7,029 nt of DNA from Alistipes sp. (GTDB lineage: Bacteria > Bacteroidota > Bacteroidia > Bacteroidales > Rikenellaceae), in the NCBI GenBank assembly GCA_017629615.1, contig JAGBWT010000147.1:1-7029 (forward strand). Direction: 5' to 3'. The position numbers and the translations under genes were made by a program. This document shows, piece by piece, positions 1 through 5,940 of the stretch (positions are counted from its first letter, which is position 1; the number at the start of each line of letters is the position of its first letter). The notes beneath the pieces were generated by a model. The model was not told the origin of the DNA and did no database searches. It saw only the letters and a program-made list of their open reading frames with translations.

Positions 1-1149
1 CGCAGCCAAAGTGTCGTTTGTCTTTGTGCCCTTCAACTTCACGGTGCAACCGATGTCGCCTGCCGACAACTCGGTAACCTTGATACGGTTCTTACCCGCA
101 ACGGCGAACAACTGCGAAAGTTTCTCCTTGTTGCCCGTACGCGAATTTACCAACTCCATACCCTCGGTCAATTTACCACGGATAACACGGAAGTAGTTGA
201 TTTCGCCAATGTGACCCTCCATCTGGCTCTTGAATACGAACAAAGCCACAGGAGCAGTATCGTCGGCTGCAATCTCCGAGCCGTCGGTTGCAGGGAATGC
301 AGGGGCTACGGTTGGGCCAGGAGCGACGTTGATGATGAACTCCATCAGACGCTTCGTACCAATATCTTTCTTGCCACTTGCGCAGAATACAGGCATCGCT
401 CTACGTTTTGCAACACCAATCTTCAAGCCCGAACGAATATCGTCTTGGGTCAGCGTACCCTTCTCGAAGTACAACTCCATCAGAGCGTCGTCGTGCTCGG
501 CTGCGGTCTCGATAAGTTCGCGGTTGAGGTCGAGAGCCTTCTCCATCTCGCTCTCTGGGATATCCAACTCCTCGCGAGTACCATTCTCGTCGGTGAAGCG
601 ATACATCTTCATCATCAGAACGTCGATGAACGAGTCGAAACCAACACCCTGATTTACAGGATACTGTACGATAACGGGCTTAACCGAAGCCTTTGCCTTC
701 ATCGTTTCGAGAGCGTTCTCATACGAAGCCTTCTCGGCGTCGAGTTGATTGACAACGGCGATGAGTGGCTTGTTGAGGATACGCGCATAGCGGCCCTGGA
801 TTACGTTACCAACCTCCCAGCCGGTCTGTGCATTGACGAGCATCACGCCGACGTCGCCGACCTTGAATGCCGAGAAGAGGTTGCCACAGAAGTCGTCCGA
901 ACCTGGGCAGTCGATGATATTGAGTTTGCGACCCATAAACTCCGTAAAGAGCGTTGTCGCATATATCGAGCGTTTGTATTCGTGCTCGATGTCGGTGTTG
1001 TCCGACAAGGTGTTGTTGTTTTCGATACTACCACGGCGGTCGATAACCTTACCCTCGTAAGCCATAGCCTCCGCCAGGGTAGTTTTACCCGAGCCCGGGG
1101 CGCCAATCAGAACGATGTTCTTAATCTCTTTTGGTGAGTAATTTTTCAT
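1..1149 (-). CDS. fusA2: EF-G-like translation factor EF-G2 (C-terminal part beyond window edge)
   Basis: Translational GTPase-family protein of the EF-G2 branch, predicted to bind the ribosome in the cytosol during elongation. The first 383 codons are present, starting at ATG 1149; the frame is open to base 1 and domains III-V (family length about 700 residues) lie outside. The G domain is visible: P-loop GAPGSGKTT (residues 16-24), DCPGSDDF (80-87) and NQLD (134-137). A domain II beta-barrel follows from about residue 300 (KSQMEGHIGEINYFRVIRGK). The G motifs differ from canonical EF-G: GHIDAGKTT, DTPGH and NKMD are replaced, and the catalytic-loop His is Ser84. From memory, the Bacteroides thetaiotaomicron EF-G2 paralog lacks detectable GTPase activity and is induced by carbon starvation; this protein appears to be of that class. 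It has its own promoter and is separated from mqnD by a terminator. EF-G2 family is firm; loss of hydrolysis here is inferred. Confidence 0.9.
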   Translation of the reverse strand, partial: MKNYSPKEIKNIVLIGAPGSGKTTLAEAMAYEGKVIDRRGSIENNNTLSDNTDIEHEYKRSIYATTLFTEFMGRKLNIIDCPGSDDFCGNLFSAFKVGDVGVMLVNAQTGWEVGNVIQGRYARILNKPLIAVVNQLDAEKASYENALETMKAKASVKPVIVQYPVNQGVGFDSFIDVLMMKMYRFTDENGTREELDIPESEMEKALDLNRELIETAAEHDDALMELYFEKGTLTQDDIRSGLKIGVAKRRAMPVFCASGKKDIGTKRLMEFIINVAPGPTVAPAFPATDGSEIAADDTAPVALFVFKSQMEGHIGEINYFRVIRGKLTEGMELVNSRTGNKEKLSQLFAVAGKNRIKVTELSAGDIGCTVKLKGTKTNDTLAA

Positions 1150-1203
1150 AAAGTTAGTATAGTTTTAAGGTTAAAAATCGTGCATAACGCAAAATTCGTT
1201 CTA

Positions 1204-1234
1204 TAAAATTAAGCACTTTTTTTCAAACGACAAA
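1204..1234 (-). promoter_or_regulatory. Candidate Bacteroidota-type promoter of the EF-G2 gene
   Basis: On the minus strand, a -33 box TTTG (1234-1231) is followed after exactly 19 bases by TAATTTTA (1211-1204), one mismatch from the -7 consensus TAnnTTTG. This predicts transcription starting near 1200 and a leader of about 50 bases before ATG 1149. It lies between the terminator of the upstream unit and the gene, where a promoter is needed. I see no activator site that I can name with confidence. Confidence 0.5.
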
Positions 1235-1244
1235 GATGAACACG

Positions 1245-1272
1245 AAAAAATCGCACATTTTTGCGCGATTTT
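1245..1272 (-). terminator. Intrinsic terminator after mqnD
   Basis: Read on the minus strand, an 8-base stem AAAATCGC (1272-1265) pairs with GCGATTTT (1254-1247) across a 10-base loop, and the T run continues for two more bases (1246-1245). It starts 29 bases past the mqnD stop and precedes the EF-G2 promoter, so it ends the five-gene unit. The stem is AT-rich, so termination may be partial. Its A-rich flank would let it work in the other direction too, but no plus-strand gene runs into it. Confidence 0.6.
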
Positions 1273-1301
1273 AACCTATTTAGCCGATGTTTCGGCCTAT
1301 G

Positions 1302-2078
1302 TTATTCGATTTTTATTCCGATAAGACGCTCGACTGCTTCGCGACCTTCGCTCCCGAGCGACAGGGTAAAGGGATTGACAAAAAGGGCAATATGCTTCTC
1401 GATAACATCGTCCTCCAACTCCTGTGCGTGCTGCTTCACGAAGTCGCGCGAAAGGGTCGGGTGGTCGAACGCAAAGCCCACACTCTCGGCCAAAAGTCGC
1501 TCAAACCGTTCGCGCACCTCGGCCTCGATGTCGCGTCGGATAACGATTGCGCCCAATGGTAGCGGAAGCCCCGTTTCGGCCTCCCAGAGTGCGCCGAGGT
1601 CGGCAACCAATTCGAGATTGCGACGCTCGTATACAAATCGGCCCTCGTGAATCAACACACCGCCATCGACGTCGCCACGCTCGACGGCCTCTGCTATCTC
1701 CGAAAAGAGCATCTGCTCGACCTGCTCCACCTCGGGGAAGTAGCGCATAAGCAGTGCGTTGGCTGTCGTGTTGAGGCCTGGCGAGGCGACTCTGCGCAGA
1801 GGCGAGGTGTCGCCCTTGCGACGCACAAGCAACTGACCGTTGCCACGACCAAGTGCCGAGCCGCTATCGAGCAGTGCGTAGCGCGAGGCAATCTTGGGAT
1901 AGACCGAGTAACTTATCTTCGAGATTTCGGGTTCGCCTCGCAGAACGCCCTCGTTCAACTCCTCGATGTCGTGGTACTCCACCGCAAGGTCGAAATCGTG
2001 TGCGATGCGGCCGTTTATGAGTGCATCGAAGGCAAAGGTGTCGTTCGGACAGGGCGATATGTGTAGCGATAGTTTCAT
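1302..2078 (-). CDS. mqnD: 1,4-dihydroxy-6-naphthoate synthase MqnD
   Basis: MqnD converts cyclic dehypoxanthinyl futalosine to 1,4-dihydroxy-6-naphthoate, a late soluble step of the futalosine route to menaquinone, in the cytosol. The 258-residue protein is near the usual length (about 270). It opens with the family signature SPCPNDTF (residues 8-15), carries PGLNTTA (100-106) in the substrate cleft, and has IHEGR (143-147). His144 matches the position of the proposed catalytic histidine of the Thermus enzyme. The frame is open 46 codons further upstream, but that extension lies within mqnB and is not MqnD-like, so ATG 2078 is chosen. This ATG overlaps the mqnB stop as ATGA, implying translational coupling of two enzymes of the same pathway. 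The MqnA sister family also has a periplasmic-binding-protein-like fold, but SPCPNDTF points to MqnD. Confidence 0.93.
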   Translation of the reverse strand: MKLSLHISPCPNDTFAFDALINGRIAHDFDLAVEYHDIEELNEGVLRGEPEISKISYSVYPKIASRYALLDSGSALGRGNGQLLVRRKGDTSPLRRVASPGLNTTANALLMRYFPEVEQVEQMLFSEIAEAVERGDVDGGVLIHEGRFVYERRNLELVADLGALWEAETGLPLPLGAIVIRRDIEAEVRERFERLLAESVGFAFDHPTLSRDFVKQHAQELEDDVIEKHIALFVNPFTLSLGSEGREAVERLIGIKIE

Positions 2079-3208
2079 TCGAGTTCTTTGAGGTCTTCGA
2101 GTTCTTCGAGGTCGAGATTTAGTATTGTTTCGGTGAGGTTGTCGAGCGCAAGGTCGATATTCCACTCCTCGCGAGCCTCGCCAACATAGTTCGATATGGC
2201 GCGGATTTGGCCACACGCCACCCCCGCCTCACGAGCAAGGGCAAAGAGTGCCGCACCCTCCATATTCTCGATGTCGGCTCCGTCGCTCGCCATAGCGCAG
2301 TGCGATACGGTGTTGCTACACGCGGTAGGCAAATCCTCGACCTCCAACGAGGCGTAATAGGTGCGGTGATAGCCTGTCGAGAGGTGGGCGTATCGCTCCT
2401 CCGTCACGGCCACAACGTCGCCCTTTTGGAGCGAGCGGTTATAGGCCCCGGCGATACCGCAGAGCAACAACGGTTTGCGCTCGGTGCGGAGTATGCGTGC
2501 CACCTCGGTAGCCGTCTCCACCGCTCCGATGCCGCAGATGCGAATATCGAGGTCGGGCCGCTGCTCACGCAGTCGCGCCGCCTCCAACTCGGTAGGGAAT
2601 AGAAGAATGCCCCTTTGTTGTTTAGGGTCGTTAGAGGCGTTAGGGGCGTTAGGGGTTTTCCTGTTTTTTCTTTCGGAACGACGTATGCGGGATAATTTTT
2701 CTCGAAAACCACCCTCCTCAACAAAACGGCTCGACACCTTTTCCATAAATCTGTGCAGTAGATAGTCGGTTTGGTGTAAGATGATAATTGCTATATTGGC
2801 AACAACCTCGTCGCTTCGAGTCAAAACAATATCCTTCCAAAACTCCGTATCGTCGTGTTTTCGACCAAGTTCTTGTGTCTTTGCAAATTCGATAGAGCCT
2901 TGCTCCCATTGTCTTAATTCGCGAGTGCGTAGATAGTCCTCGTAGTCTGCGAGCAACTCTTTAAGACTACTCTTTGCAACGTTTAGCAGTCTCAACTCTG
3001 TCTCGATAGATGTTGCCCCTGCGGCATAGCCTTCGATGATGTTTTGTTTGCCCGAACGAGCCGCTTGAACCATTTGGTCGCGAGTCCTATCTGGCGTTTG
3101 AATAAATTTATGAGCAAAGATATAGGTGATGTCGAAAATTGTCTCCGCCTTGCGATAACAGAGCAACTGCCGATAATTTCCTCTATTTCTTATAATTCGC
3201 TCTCTCAT
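2075..3208 (-). CDS. mqnB: Fusion: four-helix-bundle (S23/IVP-like) domain + futalosine hydrolase MqnB
   Basis: One 377-residue frame with two unrelated parts. Residues 1 to about 180 form a four-helix-bundle protein of the S23/23S-rRNA-intervening-sequence type: YRKAETIFDITYIFAHKF, then QAARSGKQNIIEG (48-60) and LNVAKSSLKELLADYEDYL (75-93). A C-terminal helix pair (131-170) resembles what RefSeq calls the four helix bundle suffix domain. Residues 184-198 are an Asn/Pro-rich linker encoded by a 9-base tandem repeat. Residues 200-377 are futalosine hydrolase, which removes hypoxanthine from futalosine in menaquinone synthesis: first strand ILLFPTELEA (201-210), CGIGAVETA (225-233), CGIAGAY (250-256), substrate-binding IENMEGAALF (313-322) and AISNYVG (337-343). 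The 178-residue hydrolase part is shorter than typical MqnB (about 200-220). No ATG, GTG or TTG start exists at the expected MqnB N-terminus, so it is translated as a fusion from ATG 3208 or from an internal start in the bundle (Met155, Val158). The hydrolase and bundle identities are strong; the function of the bundle is unknown. Confidence 0.85.
   Translation of the reverse strand: MRERIIRNRGNYRQLLCYRKAETIFDITYIFAHKFIQTPDRTRDQMVQAARSGKQNIIEGYAAGATSIETELRLLNVAKSSLKELLADYEDYLRTRELRQWEQGSIEFAKTQELGRKHDDTEFWKDIVLTRSDEVVANIAIIILHQTDYLLHRFMEKVSSRFVEEGGFREKLSRIRRSERKNRKTPNAPNASNDPKQQRGILLFPTELEAARLREQRPDLDIRICGIGAVETATEVARILRTERKPLLLCGIAGAYNRSLQKGDVVAVTEERYAHLSTGYHRTYYASLEVEDLPTACSNTVSHCAMASDGADIENMEGAALFALAREAGVACGQIRAISNYVGEAREEWNIDLALDNLTETILNLDLEELEDLKELE
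2078..2113 (-). repeat. 18-base tandem duplication at the 3' end of mqnB
   Basis: Two 18-base units, 2113-2096 and 2095-2078 on the minus strand, match at 17 of 18 positions. They encode DLEELE and DLKELE, the last twelve residues of the protein, directly before the TGA. The second unit ends on the first base of the mqnD start codon. The result is an acidic C-terminal tail that is unlikely to be part of the catalytic fold. Confidence 0.85.
2617..2659 (-). repeat. Inverted repeat arm 2: 9-base tandem repeats translated as linker
   Basis: On the minus strand this reads AAAACC followed by 9-base units close to CCCTAACGC, ending CTCTAACGA and CCCTAAACA. It is the inverted partner of 3209-3253: both arms start with AAAACCC at the bundle side and degenerate outward through CTCTAAC and a short ACxCTA. 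The unit is a multiple of three, so here it is translated as the tripeptide series TPN, APN, ASN, DPK between the two domains of the fused protein. Confidence 0.85.
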
Positions 3209-3253
3209 AAAACCCTAACGCCCCTAACGCCCTTAACGCCTCTAACAACTCTA
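3209..3253 (+). repeat. Inverted repeat arm 1: 9-base tandem repeats between pepP and the fused gene
   Basis: On the plus strand this begins AAAA, then units CCCTAACGC, CCCTAACGC, CCTTAACGC, CTCTAACAA and a partial CTCTA. Compared with arm 2 it has one extra 9-base unit and one fewer C near the start. On the transcribed strand it forms the whole leader of the fused gene, ending GGGTTTT directly against ATG 3208. Its outermost CTA is the TAG stop of the aminopeptidase. In the transcript the two arms are largely complementary and could pair around the bundle coding region. Confidence 0.85.
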
Positions 3254-4645
3254 TCTTCCTATGGTGTTTTCCAACTCCTCGACTGTCGATGGGATATGCT
3301 TGTCGCCAATCACGCGACCACCCTCGGCCGTTACGACGATGTCGTCCTCGATGCGGATACCGCCAAAGTCGCGGTAGCCCTCCAAGCGGTCGTAATCGAC
3401 GATACCCTTGTAGAGTCCTTCGGCTCTCGATTTGTCAATCAGCGCAGGGATAAAGTAGATGCCCGGCTCGTTGCTCATAACCGTACCCTCGCGCAGACGC
3501 CACGTTGCACGATGTACGCACGTTCCCGAGGCTGTGGCGCGGTCGAGCAACTCCGCGAAGTCGAAACTGCGCTCGCCGAAAGCCTCGCAGTCGTGAACGT
3601 CCATACCGAGGCCGTGCGAAAGGCCGTGTGGCATAAAGAGATACATCGCACCTGCCGCAACAGCGTCCTCGGCCGAACCCTTAATCAGGCCAACATCGTG
3701 CAGACCCTCGGCCAGCGTGATGAGTGCGCGACGATGCACCTGGTCCATATACATCGCGCCTGCACGCATATTCTTCGGAGCTTCGTCGTGGGCTCGCAAC
3801 ACAATATTATATATATCGCGCTGACGGTCGGTGAAGCGACCGCTTACGGGGTAGGTACGCGTATGGTCGGAGCAGTAGTTTTCGACCGACTCGGCTCCCG
3901 CATCGACCAACAACAATCGACCACTCTCCAACACGCCGTCGCAGTTGAGGTTGTGGAGTGTCTCGCCGTGTTGCGATACGATTGAGCCAAACGATACGCC
4001 CAGACCTTGCGACTTGGCGATACCCTCGATTGCACCTGCAATTTCGCGCTCGACAACGCCCGCGCGACACATCTTCATCGCGGTCGTGTGCATAGCGTAG
4101 CCAAGTTGGAATGCTCGCTCCAAAGCCTCAATCTCCTCGGCGCTCTTCACCTCGCGCATCTCGGCTACGGCAAACATCAGGTCGGCCGACTTGCCTGCGT
4201 GCAGCGCGTCGATATTGCGACCGAGCAGCGATGCGAGCCTAATCTTCGTCTCGCCACGATAGGGTGGCAGGTAGTGGATTGTGCGGCCCTGTCGCAAAGC
4301 GGTTGCCACGACCTCGTCGAGAGCCTTCGCAGGTCGGCAATCGGCAACGCCAACCTGTGCGCCCAACTCCACGAGCGTAGGTTGTGGGCCGGTCCAGATG
4401 ATGTCATCGACCGTAAAGTCGTCGCCAAACAACGCGGCCTCGCCCGTCTCGGCATCAATCACACCCGCGAGCGACGGCAGGTTCAGACCAAAGTAGTAGA
4501 GGAAGGTCGAATCCTGTCGGAACGCATAGGCGTTGTTGGGATAGTTGTATGGCGAATAGGTGTTGCCCGGAAGCAGAATCAATCCGCTACCGATGCGGCT
4601 GCAAAGTTCGGCACGACGTGCCTCATAGGTCTGTTTGCTGAACAT
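3251..4645 (-). CDS. pepP: Aminopeptidase P (Xaa-Pro aminopeptidase, M24B)
   Basis: Cytosolic dinuclear-metal exopeptidase that releases an N-terminal residue preceding proline. The protein has 464 residues and no signal peptide. It carries the aminopeptidase P N-terminal domain (about 1-150, with RQDSTFLYYFG at 43-53 and LFGDDFTVDDIIWTG at 72-86) followed by the pita-bread catalytic domain (about 170-450). All five metal ligands are recognisable: Asp248 in LLVDAGAE, Asp260 in CSDHTRTYPVSG, His344 in HGLSHGLGMDVHD, Glu393 in SNEPGIYF and Glu433 in GIRIEDDI. His340 and His351 are the usual active-site histidines. The ATG follows the U32 stop after 21 AT-rich bases with no Shine-Dalgarno site. 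The TAG stop falls inside the outer unit of the repeat arm, so the last residues may have been altered when the repeats arose. Active enzyme predicted; proline specificity inferred from family. Confidence 0.93.
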   Translation of the reverse strand: MFSKQTYEARRAELCSRIGSGLILLPGNTYSPYNYPNNAYAFRQDSTFLYYFGLNLPSLAGVIDAETGEAALFGDDFTVDDIIWTGPQPTLVELGAQVGVADCRPAKALDEVVATALRQGRTIHYLPPYRGETKIRLASLLGRNIDALHAGKSADLMFAVAEMREVKSAEEIEALERAFQLGYAMHTTAMKMCRAGVVEREIAGAIEGIAKSQGLGVSFGSIVSQHGETLHNLNCDGVLESGRLLLVDAGAESVENYCSDHTRTYPVSGRFTDRQRDIYNIVLRAHDEAPKNMRAGAMYMDQVHRRALITLAEGLHDVGLIKGSAEDAVAAGAMYLFMPHGLSHGLGMDVHDCEAFGERSFDFAELLDRATASGTCVHRATWRLREGTVMSNEPGIYFIPALIDKSRAEGLYKGIVDYDRLEGYRDFGGIRIEDDIVVTAEGGRVIGDKHIPSTVEELENTIGR

Positions 4646-4666
4646 AACTATATGTTTTACTGTTTA

Positions 4667-5920
4667 TTATCGTTTTACCTCCCTCGCGACCTCTTTGTAG
4701 AGTTTGTCGCCACGGCGAATCTCTCCGCCCTCGACCTTGATTGAGCAGAGGTCGCCCTGCTTTACGGCTTGCGCAGGCTGTTCGTCGAGACGGATTTCGC
4801 CAACCGTTTGTTCGACTACTCCCGTCTTGTCGCCGAGCCACAGCACCTCGTCGCCAACCTCCAATGTTGAGGCTTCGATAAGCACCTCGGCTACACCCAA
4901 CCGCTTGAAGTAGTTGGTTACCTTGCCGACATACTCCTTGCGACGTGTTGCCGACGAGCCGTAGGAGTTGGTGTGTTCGGCCACGGGCGCACCTGCATAG
5001 TAGCCACCCCAGAAGCCGCGATTAAAGACCTTTTCGAGCGAAGGCTTCAACTCTTCGACGCTCTCGCTCGAGTAGTTGCCACCCTCGATATCGCGCAGAG
5101 CCTTGTCGTAGGCCTCGACTACGCGCTTGACGTACTCCGCACCGCGTGCGCGACCCTCGATTTTCAGCACCCCGACACCCGCCTCGATAAATTTGTCGAG
5201 GAAGTCGATTGTGCAGAGGTCCTTCGGCGAGAGTATGTAGCGACCATCGGTCGCAAGTTGCTCGCCCGTTTCGCAGTCGGTGAGCATATATTTACGACGG
5301 CAAATTTGGCGGCAAGCACCACGATTTGCCGAGCAACCCGTCTCGTGTTCGCTCAAATAGCACTTGCCCGAAATCGACATACAGAGCGCACCGTGGGCAA
5401 ACATCTCGATTTTGAGCAGTTCGCCTCGCGGACCACGAATATCCTGCTCGACGATGGCGCGATGGACCATCGCAATCTGTTCGAGCGACAATTCGCGAGC
5501 CAAAACGACAACATCGGCCCATTGCGAGTAGAACTTTGCCGCCTCGCTATTCGAGATGTTGCATTGGGTCGAGATATGAACCTCCATTCCGCAATGGTAG
5601 GCGTAGAGTATCACGGCCATATCCGACGCAATGACAGCATCGACACCCTCGGCTTTGGCGCGGTCGATGATTTGGTGCATCTGCCCAAGTTCCGTATCGT
5701 AGATTATGGTATTGACCGTAAGGTAGGTCTTGACCCCGTGAGCGTGGGCTATGGAGTTGATTTGCGCCATATCGTCGGCCGTGAAGTTGGCTGCCGAGGC
5801 CGAACGCATATTGAGTTGCCCGATGCCGAAATAGACCGAGTTGGCACCGGCATTTATTGCGGCCCAAAGCGACTCATAGGAGCCTACGGGGGCCATAATC
5901 TCTATCTGACTACGTTTCAT
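4667..5920 (-). CDS. Peptidase U32 family protein (TrhP/RlhA-like RNA hydroxylation)
   Basis: A U32-family protein of 417 residues. Although named peptidases, characterised bacterial members close to this length hydroxylate RNA: TrhP (YegQ/YrrNO) makes 5-hydroxyuridine at tRNA position 34 using prephenate, and RlhA hydroxylates C2501 of 23S rRNA. Visible here are a TIM-barrel-like N-terminal half starting IEIMAPVGSYESLWAAINAGA (6-26), the U32 signature EMFAHGALCMSISGKC (172-187), and a cysteine cluster (Cys180, 187, 196, 203, 207, plus 236) of the kind proposed to hold an iron-sulfur cluster. A small beta-rich C-terminal domain with a KxGD-type strand pattern ends the protein. The start is preceded by AGGAG ten bases upstream (5935-5931), unusual in this phylum. 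It sits 20 bases after the prenyl synthase. Choice between tRNA and rRNA substrate cannot be made from sequence by eye; TrhP-like is my preference from length. Confidence 0.85.
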   Translation of the reverse strand: MKRSQIEIMAPVGSYESLWAAINAGANSVYFGIGQLNMRSASAANFTADDMAQINSIAHAHGVKTYLTVNTIIYDTELGQMHQIIDRAKAEGVDAVIASDMAVILYAYHCGMEVHISTQCNISNSEAAKFYSQWADVVVLARELSLEQIAMVHRAIVEQDIRGPRGELLKIEMFAHGALCMSISGKCYLSEHETGCSANRGACRQICRRKYMLTDCETGEQLATDGRYILSPKDLCTIDFLDKFIEAGVGVLKIEGRARGAEYVKRVVEAYDKALRDIEGGNYSSESVEELKPSLEKVFNRGFWGGYYAGAPVAEHTNSYGSSATRRKEYVGKVTNYFKRLGVAEVLIEASTLEVGDEVLWLGDKTGVVEQTVGEIRLDEQPAQAVKQGDLCSIKVEGGEIRRGDKLYKEVAREVKR

Positions 5921-5940
5921 AGTGCGTTTGCTCCTCTCTC

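Larger units (their letters stand above)
2617..3253 (-). mobile_element. Putative repeat-bounded four-helix-bundle cassette
   Basis: This is a roughly 637-bp segment: two inverted arms of 9-base repeats enclosing only the four-helix-bundle coding region. Its interior is AT-richer than the flanks (hand count 44% GC over 2701-2940, versus 60-70% in sampled lines of the hydrolase part). One arm abuts the aminopeptidase gene and includes its stop codon; the other replaces the start of mqnB. No transposase and no clear target-site duplication are visible. S23/IVP four-helix-bundle genes are known as insertions in 23S rRNA genes and as relatives of the Avd protein of diversity-generating retroelements. 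Calling this a mobile unit is an inference from architecture; an old immobile duplication or repeat expansion is the alternative. Confidence 0.45.

Noticed and set aside
211..1137. Long plus-strand open frame of about 308 codons
   Set aside because: It is antisense to the EF-G2 gene, whose motifs are unmistakable; the translation shows no family features and mirrors the codon bias of the real strand.
2079..2216. N-terminal extension of MqnD to an upstream ATG at 2216
   Set aside because: The added 46 residues are Arg-rich, unlike MqnD, and lie in mqnB coding sequence; the ATGA overlap start at 2078 gives the family's normal N-terminus.
2404..2724. Separate 106-codon frame overlapping the linker and mqnB
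   Set aside because: It is out of frame with both recognisable domains and has no family features, while the fused frame explains both halves.
2617..3253. CRISPR array or telomere-type repeat
   Set aside because: The 9-base units are contiguous without spacers, only a few copies per arm, and inverted around a coding region; TTAGGG resemblance is superficial.
3044..3985. Plus-strand frame of about 313 codons crossing the repeat arm, translating it as an LTP-type repeat
   Set aside because: It is antisense to aminopeptidase P and the bundle gene and has no recognisable domain; the LTP repeats only reflect the 9-base unit.
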